A DNA stretch of 64,000 bases from Paenibacillus sonchi (GTDB lineage: Bacteria; Bacillota; Bacilli; Paenibacillales; Paenibacillaceae): the NCBI RefSeq assembly GCF_016772475.1, contig NZ_CP068595.1, positions 2,108,001 to 2,172,000 of the forward strand, read 5' to 3'. Every line of letters starts with the position of its first letter. Position 1 is the stretch's first letter. The notes beneath the pieces were generated by a model, which ran no database searches, was not told the origin of the DNA, and saw only the letters and a list, made by a program, of their open reading frames with translations. Made by a program: the position numbers and the translations under genes. Shown one piece after another: positions 35,744-46,091 of the stretch.

Positions 35744-36673
35744 ATGGAAAAACTCAAGATATTATATATTAGCCGTGATTTTTCCAAAAAGACGGAAAGA
35801 CATCCATATTATCTCTCTCAGGCATTGTCTAAGGTAATCGATTTAGTGCTATGGAGTGAGCCAGGGGATATTCAAAATATCCTGAATCATATCAGGTTTA
35901 GGCCGGATTTTATATTGATCAATGATCCGGTTGACAATCGTTCTCCCGTCATCACCGGACTCTCCTCTCTTAATATCCCATTCGGTGTTTTTATGTATGA
36001 TCTTCATCGACTCGTGCAAGAACGTATCCTTTTTATTGAGCAGAATCATGTTCCATATATTTTTACACTTTGTCGAGATTACTTTATAAATAGGTATCCC
36101 AAATATCTCCAAAGAATGAGGTGGCTGCCTCACTTTGCCAATGAAGAGGTCTTTAAAGATTATGGGTTACCTAAAGACATCGATTGTTTAATGATGGGGG
36201 TAGCAAGGAGGTATTATCCGTTAAGAAAAATCATGTATGATGCTTTAATAGAAAAGCCTTTTTTTGTTTATCATCCACACCCTGGTTACGAAAACCAGGA
36301 TGAAACCAGGAAAAATATTATTATAGGAGAAAAATATGCTAAGGAAATTAATCGAGCAAAATTATTTTTAACATGTGATTCAACCTTCCATTATCCATTA
36401 GCAAAGTATTTTGAAGTTCCGGCTTGCAACACTCTTTTGCTTGCGCCACCCTTAAAAGAGCTAGAGGATATAGGATTTATACCGGATGTACACTTTGCCT
36501 CTATTAATGAAAAGAATTTTTTGGAAAAGATTGAGTTCTATTTAACCCATGATCAAGAACGGGCAAAGATGGCAAATGAAGGTTATAGAATGGTTCATAC
36601 AAAACATTCAGCGACGGTACGTGCCTTAGAGTTAGTAAATATGATTAAGGGTATCTTAGGTACTCACAATTGA
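35744..36673 (+). CDS. CgeB-like glycosyltransferase
   Basis: This 309-residue protein resembles the CgeB/spore-maturation glycosyltransferase group. The start KLKILYISRDFSKKTERHPY is followed by a GT-B fold with a C-terminal donor domain (FEVPACNTLLLAPPLKELED). In Bacillus subtilis, CgeB is needed for spore crust glycan assembly. It opens a plus-strand operon of nucleotide-sugar genes. A second CgeB-like gene is at 51598-52572. A role in the spore surface glycan is an inference from family and context. Confidence 0.85.
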   Translation: MEKLKILYISRDFSKKTERHPYYLSQALSKVIDLVLWSEPGDIQNILNHIRFRPDFILINDPVDNRSPVITGLSSLNIPFGVFMYDLHRLVQERILFIEQNHVPYIFTLCRDYFINRYPKYLQRMRWLPHFANEEVFKDYGLPKDIDCLMMGVARRYYPLRKIMYDALIEKPFFVYHPHPGYENQDETRKNIIIGEKYAKEINRAKLFLTCDSTFHYPLAKYFEVPACNTLLLAPPLKELEDIGFIPDVHFASINEKNFLEKIEFYLTHDQERAKMANEGYRMVHTKHSATVRALELVNMIKGILGTHN

Positions 36674-36731
36674 TATAAGAAAGTGGAGTTACAATTTTTT
36701 TCTAATTTGATACCAAAAAGAGGGGATGCAA

Positions 36732-37427
36732 ATGATTGATAGATTTAGAGAGAATGCAAATATAGGTGAACTGGTCGTAATTCAGGAGGGTGTCGTATTA
36801 GGAAAAAACGTTTCTATCGGGCATCATACGGCTATTTTGGGAAATACCCAAATTGGGGATAACGTAACGATAGGATCTCACTGTATTATCGGGGTTTATC
36901 CCGGTGGAAATGCAAATATGCGAAAAACGGAGACTACTTTACCTCCACTTGAGATCAAATCTAATGTCAAAATAGGAAATCATGTTTCGATTTACACGGG
37001 AACTGTAATCTCTGAAGATGCATTCATTGGGGATCAAGCAAGTATCCGTGAAAAAGTACGGATTGGAGCGAATACTGTCATAGGTCGAGGTGCCATGGTT
37101 GAATTAAATACATCAATTGGTTCGCATTGCACCATCCAAACCTTAGCTTATGTTACGGCAGATACTACGATTGAAGATCACGTCTTCATTGGTCCATGCG
37201 TTTCCATGTCCAATGATAAATATATGGGAGCAAAAGAATTTACATTGAGAGGTCCTTACATTAAGGAAGGAGCAAAAATAGGGAATAATGCATCATTGTT
37301 ACCTGCCATCATTATAGGTAAGAATACTGTGGTTGGTGCAGGGGCCGTTGTGACAAAAAATGTGCCGGATTTTGAGACAGTTGTAGGAAACCCGGCAAGA
37401 AAAGTACCGGATGAAAATACCTTGTAA
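36732..37427 (+). CDS. WbpD-like UDP-sugar N-acetyltransferase
   Basis: This 231-residue left-handed beta-helix acetyltransferase consists largely of hexapeptide repeats and ends in VVGNPARKVPDENTL. It fits WbpD/WlbB, which acetylates the 3-amino group of UDP-GlcNAc3N-uronate with acetyl-CoA. Start ATG 36732 has AGAGGGG six bases upstream, better than ATG 36726. The aminotransferase and oxidoreductase that make its substrate follow immediately, and the dehydrogenase WbpA is at 49721. Confidence 0.85.
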   Translation: MIDRFRENANIGELVVIQEGVVLGKNVSIGHHTAILGNTQIGDNVTIGSHCIIGVYPGGNANMRKTETTLPPLEIKSNVKIGNHVSIYTGTVISEDAFIGDQASIREKVRIGANTVIGRGAMVELNTSIGSHCTIQTLAYVTADTTIEDHVFIGPCVSMSNDKYMGAKEFTLRGPYIKEGAKIGNNASLLPAIIIGKNTVVGAGAVVTKNVPDFETVVGNPARKVPDENTL

Positions 37428-37441
37428 AGGATTGAAAACAA

Positions 37442-38554
37442 ATGATACCTCAATTGGATTTGAAGGCGGAATACGAGAGTGTAAAGGATGAGATACAGAA
37501 GTCAGTTCATGAAGTTCTGGAAAGTGGATCCTATGTTCTAGGGAATAAAGGAAAGCAAATTGAAAAATTGTTATCCGAATACGTAGGGACCTCTTATGGC
37601 ATTGGGGTTGCGAATGGGACAGATGCACTCCTTCTTTCATTGGAAGCCATGTCTATTGGGAATGGAGATGAAGTCATTACTCCCCCCTTTACCTTCTTTG
37701 CCACAGCAGAGGTTATTGCTCGTGTCGGGGCAAAGCCTGTTTTCGTCGATATTGATCCCATAACGTATAATATGAACCCCGCTTTGATTGAACAAGCGAT
37801 AACAAAAAAAACGAAAGCAATTATGGTTGTACACCTTTTTGGACAATCGGCAGATATGGAAAAGATTATGGAAATAGCGAAAAAATATCGTTTAAAGGTT
37901 ATTGAGGATGCATGCCAATCCATCGGAGCCACTTTTAATGGAAAAAAAGTAGGATCATTTGGTGATACAGGTTGTTTTTCGTTTTTCCCTTCCAAAAATC
38001 TTGGAACATATGGAGATGGAGGTATGGTAGTAACGAGTGATAAGGATTTATATGAAAAAATTAAAGTATTGAGAAATCATGGAAGCGAAAAAAAATATGT
38101 ACATTCTGATATCGGTTTAAACAGTCGGTTAGATGAAATCCAAGCAGCCATATTAGAAGTGAAATTGAAGAGACTAGATGATTGGAATCAAAAAAGGAGA
38201 GAAATTGCGAACCGCTACTCAGAAAAATTGATAGGTTTGGTTAAAACCCCTATTACGGTGAAGAATCGGGAACACGTCTTTAACCAATACAGCATTGAAA
38301 CAGACAATCGCGACGAATTAGCCTCATACCTAAACCATAGAAAAATTGCTACAGGCATCTATTATCCCCTACCCCTTCATCTTCAGCCTGCCTTCCATGG
38401 ACTCCATTATCAAAAAGGAGACTTTCCAATAGCAGAAAAGGTTTCGGAAAAAATCCTGGCCCTGCCGCTTTATCCAACGTTAAAAGAATACGAACAAGAT
38501 TATGTAATATCCTCAATTAAAGAATTTAAGGGTGATAGTAATGGAATTAATTAA
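37442..38554 (+). CDS. WbpE-like DegT/DnrJ aminotransferase
   Basis: This 370-residue PLP-dependent sugar aminotransferase has the start MIPQLDLKAEY typical of WbpE/WlbC. Motifs include NGTDALLLSLEA, EDACQSIGA and the PLP lysine Lys185 in FFPSKNLGTYGDGG. The family transfers an amino group from glutamate to the 3-keto-uronate. It is 14 bp after the acetyltransferase and overlaps the oxidoreductase by 14 bp, so the three form a tight operon. Confidence 0.93.
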   Translation: MIPQLDLKAEYESVKDEIQKSVHEVLESGSYVLGNKGKQIEKLLSEYVGTSYGIGVANGTDALLLSLEAMSIGNGDEVITPPFTFFATAEVIARVGAKPVFVDIDPITYNMNPALIEQAITKKTKAIMVVHLFGQSADMEKIMEIAKKYRLKVIEDACQSIGATFNGKKVGSFGDTGCFSFFPSKNLGTYGDGGMVVTSDKDLYEKIKVLRNHGSEKKYVHSDIGLNSRLDEIQAAILEVKLKRLDDWNQKRREIANRYSEKLIGLVKTPITVKNREHVFNQYSIETDNRDELASYLNHRKIATGIYYPLPLHLQPAFHGLHYQKGDFPIAEKVSEKILALPLYPTLKEYEQDYVISSIKEFKGDSNGIN

Positions 38555-39497
38555 TATTGGGGTAGCCGGAGTCGGAATTATGGGCATGAATCATTGCCGA
38601 ACCCTGGATAAGATGAAAAATGTCCATTTTGTTGGTGTTTATGATAACGATATGAAACGGTGCCTGGAAATAGCTAAGGAGTACGATGTTTGTCCTTTTT
38701 CGTCATTTAGTGAATTATTAAAAAAAGTGGATGCAGTAATCATTTCTGTTCCAACCAGTTTACATTTCACTTTCATCCAACAGGCATTGCAGGAAGGAAA
38801 ACATGTTTTGGTTGAGAAACCATTCGTCAGTTCGATGAAAGAGGCGGAACAAATCAAACCATTAATCAAGGCTAAGAATGTCATTGTTCAGGTAGGGCAT
38901 GTGGAAAGATTCAATCCGGTAATTCAACAGCTAAACAAAATTATTAATCGCCCCAAAATGATTTCCATTGAAACGAGGCGATTAGGGGCCCTCAACCGAG
39001 TGATTGACATAGATGTTATTTTTGACCTTATGATCCATGACATTGATATTGTCTTAAGTTTGGTCGGAAGTCCGATTCAAAGCCTTTCTGCGGTAGGTTA
39101 TAGCCTGACGGAATCTGGGCAGATGGATGTGGCTAATGCTGTGCTTACTTTCAAAAATGGGGTCATAGCAAATCTGGTAGCCAACCGCTTATCTCAGGAA
39201 AAAGTAAGGACGTTGACGATCACCGAAAGAGATCGGTTGATCAAATCTGACTATATGACCAAAGAGTTATTTATCTGTCAAAAAGTGGATTCTGTTATAG
39301 AAAAAAATCTATCCTACCGACAAGAAAGTATAGTTGAAAAGATCATCGTTCCCAACACTGAACCCCTTTTTGCTGAAATCGATCATTTTGTGCAATCCAT
39401 TCGAATGAAGCAATGTTCCATTGTAGGACCTGAAGAAGCATCCAAAGCCTTGGAAGTCGCACAGATGATTAGAGCATACATCGAGGGGAACAAGTAA
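38541..39497 (+). CDS. WbpB-like Gfo/Idh/MocA oxidoreductase
   Basis: This 318-residue NAD-dependent oxidoreductase has the Rossmann motif GVAGVGIMGMNHC, the EKPF motif (LVEKPFVSS) and a C-terminal substrate domain. It fits WbpB/WlbA, which oxidises the 3-hydroxyl of UDP-GlcNAc-uronate to the ketone used by WbpE. ATG 38541 has AAGGGTG upstream and is preferred to GTG 38532. It overlaps the aminotransferase gene and sits 16 bp before the next SDR. Confidence 0.9.
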   Translation: MELINIGVAGVGIMGMNHCRTLDKMKNVHFVGVYDNDMKRCLEIAKEYDVCPFSSFSELLKKVDAVIISVPTSLHFTFIQQALQEGKHVLVEKPFVSSMKEAEQIKPLIKAKNVIVQVGHVERFNPVIQQLNKIINRPKMISIETRRLGALNRVIDIDVIFDLMIHDIDIVLSLVGSPIQSLSAVGYSLTESGQMDVANAVLTFKNGVIANLVANRLSQEKVRTLTITERDRLIKSDYMTKELFICQKVDSVIEKNLSYRQESIVEKIIVPNTEPLFAEIDHFVQSIRMKQCSIVGPEEASKALEVAQMIRAYIEGNK

Positions 39498-39513
39498 CAA
39501 GTGGAGGTGGACT

Positions 39514-40491
39514 ATGAGGCCTAAAATAAAAAATAGCACGATATTAATTACCGGCGGTGCGGGATTTATAGGGAGTCACTTGGTAGAACAATTAATGATG
39601 AATGAAGCGAAACAAGTCATAGTTGTTGACAATATGTTTTTAGGAAACAGAGAAAACTTATCAGACGCATTGTCCAAGGGAATGGTCTTATATGTAGATG
39701 ATGCCGAATTAAAAGGCTCTCTGGAATATATAATTGAAAAACATAAGATTGATATTGTTTTCAACTGTGCCACCAAGGCATTGAATTATTCCTTTATCAA
39801 TCCATCGAATGCCTATATGACAAATGTGATCGTTTTAAATAATCTGCTTGAGTTACAGAGAAAAGGAGCATTTAAAACACTCTGTCACTTTTCATCATCT
39901 GAGGTTTATGGCAGCGCACAATATGAGCCGATGGATGAACAGCATCCGATACTTCCAACTACGGCCTATGCTGCAGGCAAGGCCGCTGCTGACACCATGT
40001 TACACAGTTATGTTAACATGTTCGGTCTGGATGCGTTTATCGTCAGACCCTTTAATAATTATGGTCCTAGGCAAAATTATGAAGGCCCTCTATCAGGAGT
40101 GATTCCTGCAACGATTATGAAATTGTTAAATGGTGATGCTCCGGAAATCCATGGAACCGGTCTACAAAGTAGAGACTATATTTATGTAGTAGATACAATC
40201 GATTCTATAATCAAGGTTTATGATGTGATTAAACGTGGAGATTGTGTAAATATTGCAGCCGGTAATCACATTGCAATTAAAGAAATTATCTTAAAAATAT
40301 CAAAAATCCTCAATTATAAAGGTCCTATTTTATATAAAGATTGTCGACCGGCAGATGTAGCCTGTCATCATGCAGGCAATCAAAAGATCAAGTCGATGAT
40401 TAATTTTAATTTAGTGGATTTTGATGAAGGGTTATTAAAAACGGTGCGATGGTATAAAGAAATATATAACAAGAGGAATGTTCTTAAATGA
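39514..40491 (+). CDS. Extended SDR, nucleotide-sugar epimerase/dehydratase
   Basis: This 325-residue extended short-chain dehydrogenase has the NAD motif TGGAGFIGSH. A catalytic Ser region follows in FSSSEVYGSA, with Tyr and Lys in YAAGK and a C-terminal NAAGNH-like substrate domain. It could be a UDP-sugar 4-epimerase or 4,6-dehydratase. The next gene, overlapping by four bases, is a sugar aminotransferase. That pairing favours a dehydratase supplying a 4-keto sugar, but the sequence does not settle it. Confidence 0.88.
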   Translation: MRPKIKNSTILITGGAGFIGSHLVEQLMMNEAKQVIVVDNMFLGNRENLSDALSKGMVLYVDDAELKGSLEYIIEKHKIDIVFNCATKALNYSFINPSNAYMTNVIVLNNLLELQRKGAFKTLCHFSSSEVYGSAQYEPMDEQHPILPTTAYAAGKAAADTMLHSYVNMFGLDAFIVRPFNNYGPRQNYEGPLSGVIPATIMKLLNGDAPEIHGTGLQSRDYIYVVDTIDSIIKVYDVIKRGDCVNIAAGNHIAIKEIILKISKILNYKGPILYKDCRPADVACHHAGNQKIKSMINFNLVDFDEGLLKTVRWYKEIYNKRNVLK

Positions 40492-41582
40492 TAAAATTAA
40501 TAAAACCTTATATTACCTTTCAAGAAGTTGAAGAAGATTTCAAAAGAATATTTGAATCTGGAACTTTTACCAAAGGAGAATATGTAAACAAATTCTTACA
40601 GGAAATAAAAACTTATTTAGGAGTCGATCATGCCTTCCTGACCACCTCTGCGACTACAGCATTGACAATGTGCTTAAAATCACTCGGAATAGGATTGGGA
40701 GACGAGGTGATCGTATCCGACTTTTCTTTTCCGGCAACCGTAAATGTTGTAGAGGATATCGGAGCGATGCCAATTTTTGCGGATGTGGATCAGGATACTT
40801 TCAATATGAAATCGGAAGAACTAGAAAGGAAAATAACCCAAAAAACAAAAGCAGTCATATTCGTGGATGCGTTCGGAAACCCAAGCGGAATATCTAAAAT
40901 AAAAGGGATATGTGAAGAACATCAAATACCGTTGATTGAAGATGCTGCTTGTGCCATCGGGAGCAGTGAAAATGGAGTCAACGTAGGTAAAATCGCAGAT
41001 CTTACCTGTTTTAGTTTTCATCCCCGGAAATTGCTTACGACTGGCGAAGGAGGAGTGATTACAACCAATAAGAAAGAAATCGCGGAAATTATGAGTGTTA
41101 AATTAAACCATGGAGCGATTGTCCGAGATGGAATGGCTGACTTCATTAATTATGGATATAATTACAGACTATCGGAGCTTCAAGCAGCAATGGGAATAAA
41201 ACAATTAAATAAATTAGAATCAATTGTGAAAAGTAGGAACAGTATAGCTGACGAGTATAAAAAGAGACTCCATCTTTTAGGTTTTAAAAGGCAAAATTCG
41301 CTGGACAATGTGATTCATAATATTCAATCCCTCGTTTTTATGGTTCCCGAAGGGATGAATAGAGATCATTTAATCGCTTATTTAACGGAAAATGGAATTG
41401 AATCCACAATAGGAACGTATTGCCTGAGCAATACAACTTATTATAAGAACAAGTATAATAGTGTTCAGCCAATTGCAAAATATCTTGAAAAAAATACCGT
41501 AACTCTTCCTTGTTATGATAACGTGGATCACAAATATATTAGCAACATAATAGAAAAATATGTGAGGACTCTCGAGGATTAA
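40488..41582 (+). CDS. DegT/DnrJ/EryC1 sugar aminotransferase
   Basis: This 364-residue PLP enzyme has the family motifs TTSATTALTMCLKSLGIG and EDAACAIGSS, with the PLP lysine Lys181 in FHPRKLLTTGEGG. It starts in an ATGA overlap with the preceding SDR, so the two are translationally coupled and probably make one amino sugar. It is clearly distinct from the WbpE-like paralogue. The target carbon (3 or 4) cannot be read from the sequence. Confidence 0.92.
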   Translation: MIKLIKPYITFQEVEEDFKRIFESGTFTKGEYVNKFLQEIKTYLGVDHAFLTTSATTALTMCLKSLGIGLGDEVIVSDFSFPATVNVVEDIGAMPIFADVDQDTFNMKSEELERKITQKTKAVIFVDAFGNPSGISKIKGICEEHQIPLIEDAACAIGSSENGVNVGKIADLTCFSFHPRKLLTTGEGGVITTNKKEIAEIMSVKLNHGAIVRDGMADFINYGYNYRLSELQAAMGIKQLNKLESIVKSRNSIADEYKKRLHLLGFKRQNSLDNVIHNIQSLVFMVPEGMNRDHLIAYLTENGIESTIGTYCLSNTTYYKNKYNSVQPIAKYLEKNTVTLPCYDNVDHKYISNIIEKYVRTLED

Positions 41583-41624
41583 GCAGTCCAATGGGGTGGC
41601 TGCCGATTTCTTCTATTTGAAAAC

Positions 41625-41665
41625 ACCCGTCAAGGCTAAATGAACGCTTCGTGGCCTTGACGGGT
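41625..41665 (+). terminator. Hairpin after the amino-sugar operon
   Basis: ACCCGTCAAGGC pairs perfectly with GCCTTGACGGGT. The T-run is weak (TTTACGG). The 200-bp gap around it is GC-richer than its neighbours and may be inserted native sequence. Confidence 0.6.
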
Positions 41666-41787
41666 TTACGGTCCTGGACAACTACTGCAGCTATTTTCGA
41701 ACAACCCGTCCCATCCTCTTTTGGACATTATGTGGTACGTAGTTATCTTAAGCGATCATTCGCTAATAGACTCGAGGAGGGCATACT

Positions 41788-42450
41788 ATGAAGGTAGTTG
41801 TTTATACTTCATTATTTGGTAATCATGATTCCGTTAAAGAACCCTTATGTATAGATAAAAGTGTGGATTATATTCTGTTTACGGATGACCCGAGCATAAA
41901 GTCTGAAAATTGGACGATTAAAGTATTGGAAAAACAATTTGAAAGCCCAAGAAAAATGGCTCGTTTAACCAAATTGTTATCTCATAAATTTCTACCAGAA
42001 CATGACCTGAGCATTTATTTGGATGCAAATTTTAAATTAAAAGCAAAAGATATTTATGAGATGATAGTGGAATGTCTAGAGGGCCAAGATATTGCCTTAT
42101 ACAAGCATCCAAGACGAAACTGCACCTATCAAGAATTAGAACACTGTTTAAAAGTCAACAAAGTAAGCACCGAAATTGCGGACCGTGTAAAAATAAAGTA
42201 TCTAAATGAAGGATTTCCTCGTGATTATGGATTATTTGAGAGTGGATTTATTATTAGAAAAAACACGGAAAAAATAAACCAATTGAATGAACTTTGGTGG
42301 AACGAAATCGCTACTGGAAGCGAACGAGATCAGTGTTCTCTAGTGTTTTGTCTGTGGAAATTGGGAATCACTGCAAATGAAATCAAAATTGGCCAACAAA
42401 TTCGTATAAATCCCTATATCATTGGGTATAAACATAAAAATAATTCATAA
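41788..42450 (+). CDS. DUF616/TOD1-like putative glycosyltransferase
   Basis: This 220-residue protein resembles DUF616 (TOD1/MUCI70 hexosyltransferase-like). It begins KVVVYTSLFGNHDSVKEPL, has a metal-site-like YLDANFKLK and ends with a conserved SERDQCSLVFCLW segment. The family is thought to contain GT-A type sugar transferases. A damaged paralogue lies at 48891-49633. It has a GGAGG ribosome site and stands alone, flanked by two GC-richer patches. Confidence 0.8.
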   Translation: MKVVVYTSLFGNHDSVKEPLCIDKSVDYILFTDDPSIKSENWTIKVLEKQFESPRKMARLTKLLSHKFLPEHDLSIYLDANFKLKAKDIYEMIVECLEGQDIALYKHPRRNCTYQELEHCLKVNKVSTEIADRVKIKYLNEGFPRDYGLFESGFIIRKNTEKINQLNELWWNEIATGSERDQCSLVFCLWKLGITANEIKIGQQIRINPYIIGYKHKNNS

Positions 42451-42462
42451 AAACCTTTTGTT

Positions 42463-42681
42463 TCAAAGAATTAGCCCCATGATTTGACACGGAGCCCCTG
42501 CGAGCACGATTTTCTTGCGATCGGACGATGCATTACCATTAGCTGAACGCGTCCACTCGTCCCCCCCTACAAGATAAAAACGCCTTGCTTCCTTCATTGG
42601 GGTCAAACCGTTCCATGTCCTCCAGTTCCGTCCAGATGCTGATCGAACCATCCGTCCCCATAAGAATCGGCGTATGCACAC
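42463..42681 (-). other. GC-rich coding-like remnant, unrecognised
   Basis: The minus strand gives a 72-residue frame and, in another frame, a peptide containing HTPILMGTDGSISIWTELED. The two frames may be one gene broken at the seven-C run near 42561. Composition is much GC-richer than the flanking glycan genes. I do not recognise the protein. It is probably debris from native chromosome sequence. Confidence 0.35.
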
Positions 42682-42794
42682 ATCCTTCCTGCCTTTTCTT
42701 GAATATATTTTGCAGACCGTTTAGGCATTTTAATTAAGCATAACAAAATTTAACGCATATTATTATATGAGACTATTTTGGAAGGGGAGTAAAA

Positions 42795-43742
42795 GTGGAA
42801 AAAAATCCGATTAAGATAACATTTATCCCCAAAAGAAGGCCTTTTATAAAAAATGCCACATCAAGACTTCGGGCTTTATATCTAATAGATCATCTTCAAA
42901 AGTTATTTCCCAACAAGTATATAGCTAATCTTGATGATCCGGAGAATGCTGACATTATTGTTGTGAATCAATCCGCTTCACAAGAAAATTTAATAAAAAT
43001 TCTAGATCAAAAAAAGAAACGAAAGGTCTTTCTCATCTATGATGTGGTAGGACGGCAGTACGATGATGCCAGAGAATCATTTAACCAAGTTGCGCAGCAA
43101 GCTGATTTAATTACTGTTGCAAATGAAACTCAAAAAGCGCGGATAGAGGAATTGAAGCTAGGTAAACCTTGTTGCATTTTGAATGATGGTATCGATTATG
43201 TTGAACAATTGAACCCTTCCCTTTCACCGTTTAACGGAAAAGTAGTTTGGTTTGGTAATCACCAACTAGGTAATTTAGAATCAGCAATGTGGGCAATTGA
43301 TTATATATCCGCGCAACCTAAATATTCAATAGGTGTTATAGGCAATAAAGAAATTAAATTAGACAATGTTGAGTTAATAGAATGGAAATATGAAGGATTT
43401 ATTAATAATCTAAAGCGTTATAGTCTATGCTTTTTGTCTCACGATAGTTTGGAAAAACAAAAGAGCAATAACAGATTGCTAGTGACGATTGCAAATGGTA
43501 TTCCCACAATTGTATCAAATTCTGCTGCTTATTCTGAGTTACTTCGTAAGTTCAAGTTAGATTATGCCATTGTCGAAAATGAAAATGAATTACAAAAGGC
43601 TCTTTCCATCCTTAGTGATGAGGAACAAAGACAAAAGTATTTAAGTGAGATACAGCCTTATATTTTAGAGAACTACAATTATAATGCTGTAGCAAAAAAG
43701 TTTGATCAGATATTAAATCTCTACTACTTAAAAGGTATATAA
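42795..43742 (+). CDS. Glycosyltransferase, GT-B fold
   Basis: This 315-residue protein has an N-terminal KITFIPKRRPFIKNATSRLR and a middle QADLITVANETQKARIEEL. Its C-terminal donor-binding half includes NRLLVTIANGIPTIVSNSAA. The layout fits a GT1/GT4-like GT-B transferase. The start is GTG 42795 with AAGGGGAG upstream. It is 12 bp before the UDP-glucose dehydrogenase gene, so it may use a uronic acid donor made by that operon. Confidence 0.75.
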   Translation: MEKNPIKITFIPKRRPFIKNATSRLRALYLIDHLQKLFPNKYIANLDDPENADIIVVNQSASQENLIKILDQKKKRKVFLIYDVVGRQYDDARESFNQVAQQADLITVANETQKARIEELKLGKPCCILNDGIDYVEQLNPSLSPFNGKVVWFGNHQLGNLESAMWAIDYISAQPKYSIGVIGNKEIKLDNVELIEWKYEGFINNLKRYSLCFLSHDSLEKQKSNNRLLVTIANGIPTIVSNSAAYSELLRKFKLDYAIVENENELQKALSILSDEEQRQKYLSEIQPYILENYNYNAVAKKFDQILNLYYLKGI

Positions 43743-43754
43743 GAGGTGTAATTA

Positions 43755-45076
43755 ATGTCCAGAATTGCCGTAGTAGGTACAGGTTATGTTGGTTTAGTGT
43801 CGGGAGCAATCCTGTCAGACTTTGGCCATAAAGTTACATGTGTTGATATTGATCAAAACAAAATTGCTCGTTTAAAACAAGGTATTATTCCCATATATGA
43901 GCCAGAATTAGAAACAATGGTCGAAAAAAATTATTATTATAAACGACTATATTTTACAACTAATATCCAGGATGCTGTAGAAAAAAATGACATTATCATC
44001 ATTGCGGTTGGAACACCGCCAGCAGATGACGGAAGTGCTGATCTTCAATATGTTCTTACTGTTGCCGAGAGTATAGCTACTTACATGAATGGATATAAGG
44101 TGATTGTCAATAAGTCGACTGTACCCGTAGGAACAGGACAAAAAGTCAAGTCACTGGTGCAAGATGCTCTAAACGAAAGAGGGGTAAACTATACTTTCGA
44201 CGTAGTTTCAAACCCTGAATTTTTAAGAGAGGGATCTGCAGTTAGAGACTTTACTCATCCCGATAGAGTAGTTATCGGTGCTGAAAATGAAAAAGCTGTC
44301 AATCTAATGAAAGAAGTATATCGAGTCCTATATATCAATGAAACTCCTTTTGTCATAACGAACATTGAAACGGCAGAAATCATTAAGTACGCATCAAATG
44401 CCTTTCTTGCCATGAAAATTACCTTTATTAATGAAGTAGCTAATCTTTGTGAAAAGGTGGGGGCTGACGTTCAAAAAGTAGCTAAAGCAATGGGAAAGGA
44501 CGGACGCATCTCCCCAAATTTTTACATGCAGGTCCTGGTTATGGAGGAAGCTGTTTTCCAAAGGATACCAGATCTCTCGTTAAAATTGCCCAAGATAGCG
44601 GTGAACATCTCTCTTTAATAGAAGCTACTATAAAAGCTAATGAAAGACAAAAGCTTAAAATGGTAGATAAGATCGTGGATGCTCTGGGTGAAGTTGAGGG
44701 AAAAACCATAGCGGTTCTAGGGATTACTTTTAAACCTAATACAGATGATATGAGGGAAGCACCTTCATTAGTCATCTTACCAGAATTAGTGAAGTATGGT
44801 ATAAAGCTAAAGGTATATGATCCAAAAGGACGTGAAGAAGGTACATGGCGTCTTCATGATATAAAAGATAACCTGATTTGGTGTGAAGAAACTTACGAGG
44901 CTATTACAAATACGGATGCTACTTTGATTCTCACTGAATGGAATGAATTCAGAAACCTGGATTTTGATAAATATGATGAACTAAATAGTGGAAAGTATTT
45001 CTTTGATTTTAGAAATATTTACGATAAACAAGAATTAACTGGAAAAGGATTTAAATACTATGGTGTAGGTGTGTAA
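43755..45076 (+). pseudogene. ugd: UDP-glucose 6-dehydrogenase, frameshifted
   Basis: The gene encodes a UDP-glucose/GDP-mannose dehydrogenase of the Ugd/TuaD type, converting UDP-glucose to UDP-glucuronate with two NAD. The start has the NAD motif VVGTGYVGLVSG. One base is missing near 44514-44521 (CCAAATTTTTAC), so the frame shifts just before the catalytic-cysteine motif GPGYGGSCFPKDT, which is intact in the second frame. The C-terminal domain continues to 45076. Either it is inactive or the base loss is a sequencing error in a homopolymer. The next gene, UDP-glucuronate 4-epimerase, needs its product. Confidence 0.88.
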
Positions 45077-45077
45077 A

Positions 45078-46091
45078 ATGAATTTAAAACCTGTAGATAG
45101 CACAAAAACATATCTTGTTACAGGTGCAGCCGGCTTTATTGGTATGCACCTTTCCAAAAAGTTATTGAGCATGGGTTGCAAAGTAATAGGATATGACAAC
45201 ATGAACGATTATTATGACGTGAACCTTAAACTTAGCCGTTTAAACATATTGAAGAAATTTGATCATTTCACTTTCCATAAAGCAGATTTAATTGACAGGG
45301 ACTATCTTGAAAACTTGTTTTCAAAAAACAACATTGATGTAGTAATCAACCTGGCGGCACAAGCAGGTGTAAGATATAGCATTGAGAAACCACATGTTTA
45401 TATACAATCCAATATTGTAGGATTCTTCAATATTCTCGAGATGTGTAGATACCACAAAGTAAGCCACCTGCTTTATGCTTCCTCAAGTTCTGTGTATGGT
45501 TCTAATCAAAAGATACCATTTTCAACAGAAGACATGGTTGATCAACCAGTTAGTTTATATGCAGCTACAAAAAAGTCTAATGAACTAATGGCACATACTT
45601 ATAGTCACCTTTATAAAATACCTGCAACCGGATTGCGTTTCTTCACAGTTTATGGTCCGTATGGAAGACCTGATATGGCATATTACTCTTTTACAAAGGC
45701 TATTATTGAAGATAAAATGATAAAAGTATTTAATAATGGAGATATGTACCGGGATTTTACTTATATTGATGATATTGTTGAAGGTGTCACTAGACTTATA
45801 GAAAACTCTCCTGCAATATTTAATAAAACCTTACCCTACAAGGTTTATAATATTGGGAATAATAAACCTGAAAGATTAATAGATTTAATTCAAGCGATTG
45901 AACATTCAACTGGTAAAAAAGCGATTAAAAAATATTATCCAATGCAAGCTGGGGATGTGTACCAAACCTATGCTGACATAAAAAATTTATTTGAAGATGT
46001 AGGCTTTAAACCAAATACATCAATTGACGACGGTATCAACAAATTTATAACCTGGTATAATCAATATTACAATCAAGTGGACATGAATTAG
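45078..46091 (+). CDS. UDP-glucuronate 4-epimerase (CapI/GalAE type)
   Basis: This 337-residue extended SDR interconverts UDP-glucuronate and UDP-galacturonate. It has the NAD motif TGAAGFIGMHL, NLAAQAGVRYSIEKPHVYI (a hallmark of this family), the SSSSVYG catalytic Ser region and YAATKKSNE. I choose ATG 45078, directly after the dehydrogenase stop codon; GTG 45069 is possible. It is clearly cotranscribed with the dehydrogenase. A terminator follows at once. Confidence 0.93.
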   Translation: MNLKPVDSTKTYLVTGAAGFIGMHLSKKLLSMGCKVIGYDNMNDYYDVNLKLSRLNILKKFDHFTFHKADLIDRDYLENLFSKNNIDVVINLAAQAGVRYSIEKPHVYIQSNIVGFFNILEMCRYHKVSHLLYASSSSVYGSNQKIPFSTEDMVDQPVSLYAATKKSNELMAHTYSHLYKIPATGLRFFTVYGPYGRPDMAYYSFTKAIIEDKMIKVFNNGDMYRDFTYIDDIVEGVTRLIENSPAIFNKTLPYKVYNIGNNKPERLIDLIQAIEHSTGKKAIKKYYPMQAGDVYQTYADIKNLFEDVGFKPNTSIDDGINKFITWYNQYYNQVDMN